Source: Pseudonocardia sp. CNS-004 (lineage in GTDB: Bacteria; Actinomycetota; Actinomycetes; Mycobacteriales; Pseudonocardiaceae). Taken from it: a DNA stretch of 57,053 bases. This document shows positions 1 to 7,845 of the stretch, one piece after another. Location of the stretch: positions 1-57,053 of the forward strand of contig MKJV01000108.1 of NCBI GenBank assembly GCA_001942185.1, given 5' to 3'. Both the position numbers and the translations under genes were made by a program. Within the stretch, counting starts at the first letter, position 1. The number at the start of each line of letters is the position of its first letter. The notes beneath the pieces were generated by a model, which saw only the letters and a list, made by a program, of their open reading frames with translations, was not told the origin of the DNA and searched no databases.

Positions 1-38
1 TCGGTCAGTTCCACCACGGGAGCGACAGGACTCGGCAT
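1..38 (-). CDS. 5' end of a leftward gene cut by the window edge
   Basis: The first 12 codons read MPSPVAPVVELT from an ATG at position 38 and then leave the window. A start of the form VVELTDLT is common in ABC transporter ATP-binding subunits, but 12 residues cannot establish that. The AT-rich stretch upstream (about 60-72) would suit a promoter for this gene. This is a partial gene with a guessed start. Confidence 0.3.
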   Translation of the reverse strand, partial: MPSPVAPVVELT

Positions 39-81
39 CCACCAAGCCTATCCAGCTACGGGATAATTAACGACTCGGGAC

Positions 82-252
82 ACTAGGGCCTGTCCTGTAG
101 GCCCCGGGCCGCGGGCTTCGTGATCGAGATCGTCCCTGGCAAGGCGCCGGCACGAGCCGTTGTACTGGACGTACCCGGTCGTGCCGGCAACGCCGCCAGG
201 GGCGATCTCGGCGCGAAGAGCGTGGTCCTGGGCTTACAGGACAGGCCCTAGT
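82..252. mobile_element. 171-bp hairpin MITE-like element with perfect 18-bp terminal inverted repeats
   Basis: The 18 bases at 82-99 (ACTAGGGCCTGTCCTGTA) are the exact reverse complement of 235-252. Inside the ends, about 124-154 (gagatcgtccctggc...) pairs imperfectly with about 177-211 (...gccaggggcgatctc), so nearly the whole element can fold into one long hairpin. It carries no transposase. The outer ACTAGT contains CTAG, a target typical of some IS5-family elements, so the element may be a non-autonomous derivative of such an IS. The family assignment is inference. It lies just downstream of the sigma-factor gene. Confidence 0.7.
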
Positions 253-277
253 CCGGAGAACGTGAGGTCGAGCGGCT

Positions 278-294
278 CCTCCGACGGCCGGAGG
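278..294 (-). terminator. Small hairpin after the sigma-factor gene
   Basis: Six-base arms CCTCCG (278-283) and CGGAGG (289-294) enclose a 5-nt loop, 15 bases past the sigma-factor stop codon. No U-tract is visible, which is usual for actinobacterial terminators. A weak call. Confidence 0.35.
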
Positions 295-308
295 TGTTCG
301 AGACCCTC

Positions 309-988
309 CTACGCCACGAACGCCGGGTCGAGGCGTTCGCGCAGCCGGCGCAGGCCGTCGGAGGTGTAACGCTTGACCGCGCCCGCGGACAGCTGCATCA
401 CCTCGGCCGCCTCCGCGACGCTCAGCTGCCACTGCATCCGGATGACGACGGCCTCGCGCTCGCGAGGGGAGAGGGTGGCGAGGGCGTCGCGCAGAGCCGC
501 GGCGTCGGCGACCTGCGTGGACACGTCGACGGGCGCCCTCGGGGTGTCGTCGCCGCGGTCGGGGTCGTCGATGCTGACGTTGGCCCGGGCCGGGATCACC
601 TCGCGCAGCTCGCGGTTGATCTCGTTGTAGACGGCGGTGAGCACGTACGCCTGCATGTTGGTGATCTCGGGCGGGTCGCCTGCTGCCGGCGCAGGATCTT
701 CTCGAAGGCGCGCTGCACGACGTCCTCGGCGCGGCCGGGGTCGCCGACCTTGCGCGTGGCGTAGCGGACCATCGCGGGCGACCGTTCGCGGTAGGCGGTG
801 GCGAGCCGCTCGGCGAACGCCGCGGAGTCGACGCGCGACACGCGCCCGATCCGCGAGCGCCCGGGCGGCACCAGCCCGAGAACGGTGCCCTCGCCGCGGT
901 CGGCCGCCGCCTGCAGCAGCCGCGCGAGAAGCGGGAATTCCTCGACAGGTTCGACGTCCACGTTGCCCCCCGGACTCATGGGGGGCAT
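309..988 (-). CDS. ECF-type RNA polymerase sigma factor (frame broken near 680)
   Basis: The product would direct RNA polymerase to a specific promoter class. The N-terminal half (start 988 or 979) carries region 2, ending ...GRAEDVVQRAFEKILRRQQ. The C-terminal half, in another frame, carries region 4: TLSPREREAVVIRMQ followed by the helix-turn-helix SVAEAAEVMQLSAGAVKRY and RLRERL. The halves join around 670-690, where one missing G in caggcgaccc would restore ...QQADPPEITNMQAYV. The total is about 225 aa. The first ATG lies 1-2 bases after the LysR stop, so the two are probably co-transcribed. No anti-sigma gene is visible beside it. The family is clear; the regulon is unknown. Confidence 0.75.
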
Positions 989-989
989 C

Positions 990-1928
990 TTACGGGGGAC
1001 CGTCGACGGTCCGCTCCACAGAATGCGGCCCGCCGCGTCGCCGGGCCGGGACCGAGTCGTGGGCCGCTGCGAGGAAGCGCGGCAGCGCCGGGGAACGATC
1101 ATCGCGCCGCCACACGACCACCAGCTCCAGGAACAGTCCGGCCACCGGCACCAGTGCGGTGCCACGCAGGTTCAGGATCCGGGAGAACGACGGCGCCAGC
1201 ACGGTGATCGCCGCTCCGGCGGCGACCGTGGCCGTGACCGTGCTCGGTGTGATGTCGGTCAGTTCGCCGCTGTGCCCGGCCGTGACGAGCGCGTGGGCCA
1301 GCCAGGCCCGTCCGCGCGGCTGGGTGTCCGCCGACCAGAATGCGATCGTCTCGGCGGCGAGGTCCGGGAGCGTGATCTCGCCACGCGTGGCCAGCGGATG
1401 CCCGGTCGGGACCAGGGCGTGCAGCTGCTCGCGCAGGAGCCTGCGGTGTGCCAGGGTGCTCGGGATCGCCGGCGCCAGCCGGGCCAGCGCCACGTCGACC
1501 CGGCCGTCGCGCACCGCCTCGACGAGCTGGTCGTCGCGATACTCAGCCATGCTCAGCCGGACCTCGGGCCATCGGGCCCGGAACCGGATCAGCGCGTCGG
1601 TCAGCACCGTCGGTGAGCCGTGGTGCAACACCCCCATGCGGAGCGCGCCGGACTCGCTCCGGCGCACCGCCCGCGCCCGGTGCAGCACCGTCTGGTGCGC
1701 GGCGAGGGCGGACCGGATGGCCTCGAGCACTCCCGCGGTGTCCACGCGCGGGCTCACCGAGCGGTGCACCCGGTGGAACAGGGTCAGCCCGAGTCGCCGT
1801 TCCGCCCCGGTGACCAGGCGGCTCACCGCGGGCTGGGTCAGGCCGAGGTCGTCCGCGGCGGCGGTGAACGAGAGACGGTCGGCCACCGCGCACACCGCCC
1901 GCAGCTGGGCGACGCTCAGAGCGCTCAT
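990..1928 (-). CDS. LysR-family transcriptional regulator
   Basis: The N-terminal winged helix-turn-helix reads SVAQLRAVCAVADRLSFTAA then DLGLTQPAVSRLVTGAERRL, a typical LysR DNA-binding domain. It is followed by a periplasmic-binding-like effector domain (about residues 90-290) containing MGVLHHGSPTVLTDAL and DGRVDVALARLAP. About 312 aa from the ATG at 1928, a normal LysR length. An in-frame start at 1997 would add an unlikely tail that covers the intergenic control region. Divergent from the cupin gene at 2034, which is its likely target. The ligand is unknown. Confidence 0.85.
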   Translation of the reverse strand: MSALSVAQLRAVCAVADRLSFTAAADDLGLTQPAVSRLVTGAERRLGLTLFHRVHRSVSPRVDTAGVLEAIRSALAAHQTVLHRARAVRRSESGALRMGVLHHGSPTVLTDALIRFRARWPEVRLSMAEYRDDQLVEAVRDGRVDVALARLAPAIPSTLAHRRLLREQLHALVPTGHPLATRGEITLPDLAAETIAFWSADTQPRGRAWLAHALVTAGHSGELTDITPSTVTATVAAGAAITVLAPSFSRILNLRGTALVPVAGLFLELVVVWRRDDRSPALPRFLAAAHDSVPARRRGGPHSVERTVDGPP

Positions 1929-1950
1929 GTCGCCCGGATCAGCGTGCTGA

Positions 1951-1988
1951 CCTGCAGGCATACCAGGAAGGTTATCAATTCCTGCAGG
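1951..1988. promoter_or_regulatory. Candidate LysR operator: two CCTGCAGG palindromes 30 bp apart
   Basis: In the 105-bp gap between the divergent LysR and cupin genes the palindrome CCTGCAGG occurs at 1951-1958 and again at 1981-1988. The 30-bp spacing, about three helical turns, would put two sites on the same DNA face. The stretch between them is AT-richer than its surroundings. A role in autoregulation and control of the cupin gene is inference. Confidence 0.4.
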
Positions 1989-2033
1989 GCGCGGCATTGT
2001 TCGTCATCCGTAGCGGGCGCAGACTCGCGGGCC

Positions 2034-2517
2034 ATGACCGGCACGCAAGCGAGCCCCGCGTCCCTCGTCGTGACGCCTGCGATCACCACGCCGGACACCC
2101 AGCGGGTGATCCCCTTCCTGGGCGAGCGGTACCACGTCCGCCTCTCCGGCCAGGACACCGCCGGCACCTTCGCGGTGCTGGACACCGCGGCCCCGCGCGG
2201 CCACGGCAGCCCCATGCACGTCCACCGCCGCGACGCCGAGGTCTTCCTCGTCCTGGAGGGCACCCTGTCCGTGGTCGTGGACGGCCGCCACCACGAGCTC
2301 GCGCGGGCGGCGCCGCCGTGCTGCCGCCGGCATCCCTCACGGCTTCGTCATCGCCAGCGAGACCGCCCGCTACCTGACCCTCCACCACGGGCCCGCGTTC
2401 GAGCAGTTCGCCATGGCCGTCGCCGCCGAGGGCGACGGCATCCCCGACCCGGCGCTGCTGGCCGGGATCGCCGCCGAGCACGACATCGACGTCGTCGGTC
2501 CGCCGCCGGTCCCCTGA
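2034..2517 (+). CDS. Cupin-domain protein (frame broken near 2310-2340)
   Basis: The opening frame reads MTGTQASPASLVVTP and contains the cupin metal-binding motif as HGSPMHVHRRDAEVFLVLEG (H, H, E) with a following VDGRHHEL. The continuation GFVIASETARYLTLHHGP...FEQFAMAVAAEGDGIP lies in another frame and ends ...DVVGPPPVP at 2517. Small indels in the GC-rich stretch 2300-2340 separate them. The whole would be about 160 aa, a single-domain beta-barrel protein of the quercetinase-like type. It is transcribed divergently from the LysR gene. The substrate is unknown. Confidence 0.65.
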
Positions 2518-2539
2518 GCTGGCGGCGGGGAGTGGCGAG

Positions 2540-2830
2540 ATGGAGACCTGCATCGGGGACCTGCTCGTGGTGTTGCACCGTGCGGGGTCGCGCGCGGTCC
2601 TGCGGTACCCCGGAGCCGACACCTCCGGCACCGACCTGCTCGACGAGATCCGCCGCTACGCCCGCGCGCTCGCCGGACCGGGCATCGGACCGGGCAGCCT
2701 GGTCGCGCTGTTCGCACCGAACAGGCCGGAGGCCCCCGCCGTCCGGTACGCGGCTCATCTGATCGGGGTCCGCCACGGCGTACCTGCCCGCTCCTGTCCT
2801 GCGCGCGGGCATCGTCGCGACCCGGACCCG
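2540..2830 (+). pseudogene. N-terminal remnant of an AMP-dependent acyl-CoA synthetase
   Basis: The translation METCIGDLLVVLHRAGSRAV...LLDEIRRYARALAGPGIGPG then SLVALFAPNRPEAPAVRYAA resembles the first about 80 residues of fatty-acid or long-chain acyl-CoA ligases. It then shifts frame (an alternative frame reads ATAYLPAPVLRAG) and stops making sense by about 2830. The P-loop-like AMP motif and the whole catalytic body are absent before the convergent Lrp gene at 2884. A full gene would need about 1.4 kb more, so this is a truncated remnant rather than only a frameshift. Confidence 0.6.
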
Positions 2831-2883
2831 CCTCCCAGGCGCGATGACGCCACCCGGCGGCCGCCCGCTGCGGCGGGAGCCGT

Positions 2884-3399
2884 TCAGGACCGCCCCATGC
2901 GGCCTGCGGCCCGCGTGTGCTCGAAGATCAGGTTGGTCTCGGTGCCGGCGATGGCGGGATCGCGGTTGAGGTGGTCGGCGACGAACGCGCGCAGGGCGTC
3001 GGTGCTGGCCGTGGCGACGTGCAGGAGGAAGTCGTTGGCGCCCGCGACGAAGTAGACGTCGAGCACCTCGGGGCGTGCCGAGAGCCCGGCGACGTGCTCG
3101 GTGAGGCTTCCCCTCGCGTGCGGCTGGAGCCGGATGGCGATCATCGCCTCGAGGTCGTGGCCGAGGGCGCGCGGGTCGATGTCGGCGTGGAAGCCGCGGA
3201 TCACCCCGTCCGCCCGCAGCGCGCGCACGCGCGCCAGGCAGGTGGACTGCGCGATCCCGACGCGGTCGGCGAGCTCCTTGTTGGAGATGCGGGCGTCGTC
3301 GGCCAGGGCCCGCAGGATCGCCCGGTCCGTCGCGTCGAGGCGAACGTCCTTCGGTCGGAGCGGCCGTTCGCGGCCCGATCCGGCAGGTGGTAGAGGCAT
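2884..3399 (-). CDS. Lrp/AsnC-family transcriptional regulator
   Basis: 171 aa. The N-terminal helix-turn-helix reads LDATDRAILRALADDARISN then KELADRVGIAQSTCLARVRA, and the C-terminal RAM (amino-acid sensing) domain covers about residues 85-160 (IRLQPHARGSL, VLDVYFVAGANDFLLHVA). It is divergent from the alanine dehydrogenase gene across a 67-bp gap, the arrangement of AldR-type regulators that activate ald in response to alanine. Identification as the ald regulator rests on that context. The ORF is intact. Confidence 0.88.
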   Translation of the reverse strand: MPLPPAGSGRERPLRPKDVRLDATDRAILRALADDARISNKELADRVGIAQSTCLARVRALRADGVIRGFHADIDPRALGHDLEAMIAIRLQPHARGSLTEHVAGLSARPEVLDVYFVAGANDFLLHVATASTDALRAFVADHLNRDPAIAGTETNLIFEHTRAAGRMGRS

Positions 3400-3439
3400 C
3401 GCCGGAGCGTACCGAATCTTCTGCGGAATGGTTGCCGCT

Positions 3440-3475
3440 GATCCTCAGTTTCTTCATTCTGAGTGCATGAGGATC
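3440..3475. promoter_or_regulatory. Candidate Lrp-type operator at the ald start
   Basis: GATCCTCA (3440-3447) and TGAGGATC (3468-3475) are perfect 8-bp inverted arms around an AT-rich centre. A nested CTCAG/CTGAG pair lies at 3444-3448 and 3459-3463. The right arm overlaps the ald start codon. Lrp-family proteins bind such loosely palindromic, AT-rich sites. The function is inferred from position between the divergent regulator and ald. Confidence 0.4.
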
Positions 3476-4583
3476 GGCGTGCCCCGCGAGGTCAAGAACC
3501 ACGAGTACCGGGTCGCTCTCACCCCGGCCGGCGCACAGGAGCTCACCCGCGCCGGACACCACGTGCTGATCGAGCGCGGCGCCGGGCTCGGCAGCTCCCT
3601 CGGCGACGCCGACTTCGAGGAGGCGGGCGCGCACGTCCTCGCCACCGCCGACGAGGTCTGGGCGGCCGCCGACCTGCTGCTCAAGGTCAAGGAGCCGATC
3701 GAACAGGAGTACCACCGGCTGCGCCGCGACCAGGTGCTGTTCACCTACCTGCACCTCGCGCGTCCGCGGAGTGCACGCAGGCCCTCCTCGACGCGGGCAC
3801 CACCTCCATCGCGTACGAGACGGTGCGCCTGCCCGACGGCTCGCTGCCGCTGCTCGCCCCGATGAGCGAGGTCGCGGGCCGGCTCGCGCCCCAGGCGGGC
3901 GCACACGCCCTCTTGCGTGCGGCGGGCGGGCGCGGCGTGCTCATGGGCGGTGTGCCCGGCGTGCGCCCGGCGAACGTCGTCGTGATCGGCGCGGGCGTCG
4001 CGGGCCAGAACGCGGTGGCCATGGCCGTCGGGCTCGGCGCCGACGTGACCGTGCTCGACCTCGACCTCGGCAAGCTGCGCCGCATCGACGAGCGTTATGC
4101 GGGCCGGGTCCGCACCATCGCGTCCAGCAGCCACGAGCTGGAGAAGGCGTGCCTGGACGCCGACCTCGTGATCGGCGCGGTCCTCGTGCCGGGCGCCAGG
4201 GCCCCGCGACTGGTGAGCAACGACCTGGTGCGGCGGATGAAGCCCGGGTCGGTGCTCGTCGACGTCGCGATCGACCAGGGCGGCTGCTTCGAGGACTCGC
4301 GGCCCACCACCCACGCCGACCCCACTTACACCGTGCACGGCTCGGTCTTCTACTGCGTGGCCAACATGCCCGGCGCGGTGCCGCACACGTCCACGTACGC
4401 GCTGACCAACGCCACGCTGCCCTACGTGCTGCGGCTGGCGAACATGGGCTGGGCCGAGGCGATCTCGGCGACCCGGCGCTGGCCGCGGGCCTCTCGACCC
4501 ACCACGGGGCGCTCACCAACCTCCAGGTCGCCCACGACCTGGGCCTGCCCTACGCCGACCCGCACACCCTCGCCACGGTCTGA
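3467..4583 (+). CDS. ald: Alanine dehydrogenase (two frame breaks)
   Basis: NAD-dependent interconversion of L-alanine and pyruvate plus ammonia. The start MRIGVPREVKNHEYRVALTP is the family signature. LLKVKEP carries the substrate-binding lysine and FTYLHLA the catalytic histidine. VVVIGAGVAGQNAV is the NAD Rossmann motif, and VDVAIDQGGCFEDS and NMPGAVPHTSTYALTNATLP are conserved C-terminal blocks. The frame changes near 3765 and near 4475. Correcting both gives about 371 aa, the normal length, ending THHGALTNLQVAHDLGLPYA. No functional residue looks lost. The ATG at 3467 is chosen because the protein begins at the signature. Confidence 0.88.
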
Positions 4584-4595
4584 CCACCTCCGAGG

Positions 4596-4706
4596 CCGCG
4601 ACTCGCGTGCACCGATACCGCGACTCGCGTGCGCACACGCCGCGACTCGCGGGGACGGGAGACCCCCTTCTCCGCGAGTCGCGGTCTGCGTGCGGGTGAG
4701 TCGCGG
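4596..4706. repeat. Cluster of CCGCGACTCGCG direct and inverted repeats
   Basis: After ald the motif CCGCGACTCGCG occurs at 4596-4607, 4618-4629 and 4640-4651 (the first two extended by TGC). It is inverted as CGCGAGTCGCGG at 4673-4684, with a further partial inverted copy GTGAGTCGCGG at 4696-4706. The third copy and the inverted copy form a perfect 12-bp stem around 21 bases, which could terminate ald transcription. The direct copies are 22 bp apart, about two helical turns. This may be a dispersed genomic repeat or a binding array. Confidence 0.6.
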
Positions 4707-4791
4707 TGCGCGTCACGCTCTCGGGTACGGCCAGGAGGCCGTGTGGTGAACACCGCGCGCCGCGGCCCGACGCGCCGCATAGGGTTCCGCC

Positions 4792-5838
4792 GTGAACGAG
4801 TGGTGGATCCTCGTGCTCGCGGCGCTGCTCATCCTGGGGCTGCTCGTGGGTGTCGTGGTGCGGGGCCGCCGGCACACCGTCGACCCGGACTCCCTCACCG
4901 CCGAACCGGAGGACCGCCCGTTGGCGGCCGTGGTGGCCAACCCGACGAAGGTCGAGCCGGGCACCCGCGCGCGCATCGAGTCGGTCTGCACCGGGCTGGG
5001 CTGGGCCGAGCCGCTGTGGCTGGAGACCACGGTGGAGGACCCCGGCACCGGGCAGGCGACGCTCGCGGTGGAGAAGGGCGCCGACGTCGTGATCGCCTGC
5101 GGCGGCGACGGCACCGTGCGCTCCGTGGCCGAGGCGCTGGCCGGCACCGGCGTGGCGATGGGGCTGGTCCCGGCAGGCACCGGCAACCTGCTGGCCCGCA
5201 CGATCGGTACGCCGGAGAACATGAACACCGCCACCCGCGTGGCCCTCACCGGCGACGACCGGAGCATCGACGTCGGGCGGATCCGGATCGACGGCGCCGA
5301 GGAGGAACGGGTGTTCCTGGTGATGGCCGGTACCGGTTTCGACGCGGCGATCATGGAGAGCACCCCGGAAGCGCTGAAGGGGCGGGTCGGCCCGCTCGCC
5401 TACGTGATCTCCGGGCTGCGCGCCATGCGCGGGCGGCGCATGCGCGTGACCATCGGCCTCGACGACGCCGCCCCGCTGCGCCGCCGCACCCGCACCGTCC
5501 TGGTCGGCAACAGCGGCACGCTGATGGGCGGCCTGGTCCTGATGCCGAAGGCCACGGTCGACGACGGTGTCCTCGACGTCGTGAGCCTCGCCCCGAGCAC
5601 CCTGGTCGGGTGGGTGGCGGTGGCGCTGCGCGTGATCACGAGACGGCCCCGTGGCCACGAGCGGGTGGAGCACTGGCAGGCCCGTTCCATCGTCATCCGC
5701 ACCGAGTCGCCGCAGCCCTGCCAGGTGGACGGCGACCCGGTGGGCGACGCGCAGGAGCTCGCGATCCGCGTCGAGCCGCGGGCCTTGGTGCTGCGGGTCC
5801 CCGACGTCGCGCCGCCGGACACCCCCGACCCGGGGTGA
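4792..5838 (+). CDS. Diacylglycerol/lipid kinase-family protein with N-terminal membrane anchor
   Basis: 348 aa from a GTG. A single membrane helix (about residues 4-24, WWILVLAALLILGLLVGVVV) precedes a DAGK catalytic domain. That domain has VVANPTKV, the ATP-binding GGDGT at 104-108, VPAGTGNLLAR and a C-terminal half ending in VDGDPV. Such kinases phosphorylate diacylglycerol, sphingoid or related lipids at the membrane, and actinobacterial members may act on phosphatidylinositol-mannoside precursors or polyketide lipids. The actual substrate cannot be read from sequence. The ORF is intact and separated from ald by the repeat cluster. Confidence 0.87.
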   Translation: MNEWWILVLAALLILGLLVGVVVRGRRHTVDPDSLTAEPEDRPLAAVVANPTKVEPGTRARIESVCTGLGWAEPLWLETTVEDPGTGQATLAVEKGADVVIACGGDGTVRSVAEALAGTGVAMGLVPAGTGNLLARTIGTPENMNTATRVALTGDDRSIDVGRIRIDGAEEERVFLVMAGTGFDAAIMESTPEALKGRVGPLAYVISGLRAMRGRRMRVTIGLDDAAPLRRRTRTVLVGNSGTLMGGLVLMPKATVDDGVLDVVSLAPSTLVGWVAVALRVITRRPRGHERVEHWQARSIVIRTESPQPCQVDGDPVGDAQELAIRVEPRALVLRVPDVAPPDTPDPG

Positions 5839-5842
5839 GCGA

Positions 5843-6607
5843 TCAGGCCTGCCGGGCGGCGAACAGGATGCGGGTGCCGCCGTCGCGCGCCCCCGGTTCG
5901 GCGCAGGCGGCGACCTCGCGGTCGAGGAAGACCCGCCAGCGGTCGCGGTCGGCGGCGAGGTGGGCGAGCGAGTCGGGGTCACCCGCCGATGCCCAGTTGC
6001 TGGCGCTGCCGTCGACGAGCCGCCCACCGGCCTCGTCGACGAGCGCCACCACGTCCGACCACCGGTAGCTGTGTTCGGCCGCCTTCCGCTGCGCGTCGGC
6101 GTCCGGCAGCTGGTGGCGCCACGCACCGAGCAGCGACAGCACGGACGCGACGACGACGCCGTCCGGGCCCACGACGCGCAGGAGCCCCCGCAACGCGCCC
6201 GCCGGGCACCCGCACACCTGCGACAGCGGCCCGCCGTAGGTGAGCACGACGTCGAACTCCCCGTCGGCGTAGCGGCTCACGTCGGTGGCGTCGAGCACCT
6301 CGCGCCGCAGCACGCTGCGTTCGGCGGGGGTGGCGCGCAGCCGCCGCTCGTGGGCGGTCAGGCGGGCCGACGACGCGTCGGTGACGACGACGCGGCAGCC
6401 CCGGGCCGCCAGCTCGGTGGTGAACCGGTCGGTCCCGGCCCCGACCTGCAGCACGCGCGCGCCCCGCGGGACGAACCGGCGTAGGAACCTGCGGTGGACC
6501 TCCAGGCTGACGCACCCGCTCGAGGCGGGGTCCGCGCGGCCCCACCCCAGCCCGCCCAGCCGGTCGAAGTGCCGGCTGACCGCACCCACCGCCGCGCTGT
6601 GATCCAC
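5843..6607 (-). CDS. Class I SAM-dependent methyltransferase
   Basis: 254 aa, starting at a GTG. Motif I is VLQVGAGTDRFTTELAARG (about residues 52-70), followed by the acidic VVVTDAS, and FDVVLTYGGPLSQV marks motif IV. The C-terminal part is variable. It is convergent with the lipid kinase, with only 4 bp between the stops, and followed upstream by DNA polymerase IV on the same strand. The methyl acceptor is unknown; a small-molecule methyltransferase is more likely than an RNA enzyme, but that is a guess. Confidence 0.75.
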   Translation of the reverse strand: MDHSAAVGAVSRHFDRLGGLGWGRADPASSGCVSLEVHRRFLRRFVPRGARVLQVGAGTDRFTTELAARGCRVVVTDASSARLTAHERRLRATPAERSVLRREVLDATDVSRYADGEFDVVLTYGGPLSQVCGCPAGALRGLLRVVGPDGVVVASVLSLLGAWRHQLPDADAQRKAAEHSYRWSDVVALVDEAGGRLVDGSASNWASAGDPDSLAHLAADRDRWRVFLDREVAACAEPGARDGGTRILFAARQA

Positions 6608-6646
6608 GCGACCGACGATCCGTGGACCGGGCTGAGGTGGCTCTCA

Positions 6647-6694
6647 GCTCATGGCGGCGCTTGCGCCGGTGCTCATGGCGGCGCTCGCGCCGGT
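6647..6694. repeat. Two 24-bp tandem repeats downstream of dinB
   Basis: The unit GCTCATGGCGGCGCTTGCGC+cggt (6647-6670) is repeated at 6671-6694 with one change (T to C). A partial third copy begins at 6695 and runs into the last codons of dinB. The array lies immediately after the dinB stop. Read antisense in another frame it encodes a repeated (STGASAAM) octapeptide, which could be an ancestral C-terminal tail. Confidence 0.6.
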
Positions 6695-6696
6695 GC

Positions 6697-7749
6697 TCAC
6701 ACCGGCGCGAACTCCGCCCGTACGCCGAGCAGGCGCACGGGGCGCCGGGAACCGAACAGCTCCAACACGTCCAGGGCGGCCGCGGCGAACCGGTCCGCGT
6801 CGGTGGTGGGCGCGGCGAGCGTCGCGCTGCGGGTGTAGGTCGAGAACGGGGCGAAGCGGACCTTCACCGCCACCCGCACCGCGGGTCTGCCGTCGCGGGA
6901 GATCTCGGTGGCCACCTGCCGGGCGAGCGTCGCGACCTCGGTGCGCACGGCCGCCCACTCGGTGATGTTCTCCTGGAACGTCGTCTCGTGGCCGCGGGAG
7001 CGCGGCACCCACGGGGTGCCCTCGACGACCGCGCGCCCGATCCCGCGGCCGAGCTGCACGTACCAGGGGCCCATGGCGGGCCCCAGGTCGGCGGCGAGCG
7101 CGGCGGGGTCGGCGGCGGCGAGGTCGCGCACGGTGGCGATGCCGCGTTCTGCCAGCTTGCGCGCCGTCTTGGCGCCGATGCCCCACAGGGCCCGGGTGGG
7201 CCGGTCGTACATGACCTCCTCCCAGTTGGCGGCGGTCAGGCGGAAGACGCCGTCCCCGGCCCCCGGTTTCGCGGACCCCGGTTTCGCGAATTCGGTGGCG
7301 AGCTTGGCGCGCAGCATGTTGTCGCCGACGCCGACCGAGCAGCGCAGCCGGGTGCGGTCGAGGACGTCGGCGCGGATCGCCCCGGCCAGCGCCTCCGGGT
7401 CGCGGGTGTCGGCGCCGACGAAGGCCTCGTCCCACCCCATCACCTCGACGACCACACCGGGCCGCGCCCGCAGCGTGGCCATGACCTCCTCGGACACGTC
7501 CTCGTAGTGGGCGTTGTCGGCCGGCAGGAAGACCGCGTCCGGGCAGCGCTTCGCCGCCGTGCGCAGCGGCATCCCGGACCGCACGCCGAACTCGCGCGCC
7601 TCGTAGGACGCCGTGGCGACGACCGCCCGCTGCGTCGGGTCGCCCTTGCCGCCCACGACGACCGGCCGCCCCGCGAGCTCCGGGTGCCGCAGGACCTCGA
7701 CGGCGGCCAGGAACTGGTCCAGGTCGACGTGCAGCACCCAGTACGCCAC
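6697..7749 (-). CDS. dinB: DNA polymerase IV (Y-family translesion polymerase)
   Basis: 350 aa from a GTG. The palm begins with the metal-binding HVDLDQF (residues 7-13). The second carboxylate pair is in VMGWDEAF (D107, E108) where most family members have SIDEA. RPVVVGG and ATASYEAREFGVRSGMP are typical finger-region blocks. A helix-hairpin-helix (LWGIGAKTARKLAERGI) and a little-finger domain follow. The end, RPVRLLGVRAEFAPV, stops soon after the little finger with no obvious beta-clamp-binding tail, as in some actinobacterial DinB paralogues. It copies damaged templates with low fidelity. The ORF is intact. Confidence 0.9.
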   Translation of the reverse strand: MAYWVLHVDLDQFLAAVEVLRHPELAGRPVVVGGKGDPTQRAVVATASYEAREFGVRSGMPLRTAAKRCPDAVFLPADNAHYEDVSEEVMATLRARPGVVVEVMGWDEAFVGADTRDPEALAGAIRADVLDRTRLRCSVGVGDNMLRAKLATEFAKPGSAKPGAGDGVFRLTAANWEEVMYDRPTRALWGIGAKTARKLAERGIATVRDLAAADPAALAADLGPAMGPWYVQLGRGIGRAVVEGTPWVPRSRGHETTFQENITEWAAVRTEVATLARQVATEISRDGRPAVRVAVKVRFAPFSTYTRSATLAAPTTDADRFAAAALDVLELFGSRRPVRLLGVRAEFAPV

Positions 7750-7845
7750 GCTCCCAGTGTGCCGCGCCGGCCCGGCCCGGCGGATGAACTACGGTGATCG
7801 ACCTGCCCCGGTTCCCGGGGTGTCGGGGGAGGTCGGGGAGGTCGC

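Noticed and set aside
6622..7797. Long plus-strand frame opposite dinB
   Set aside because: The minus-strand dinB is intact with all polymerase motifs. The plus frame is low-complexity Arg/Gly/His-rich without any domain.
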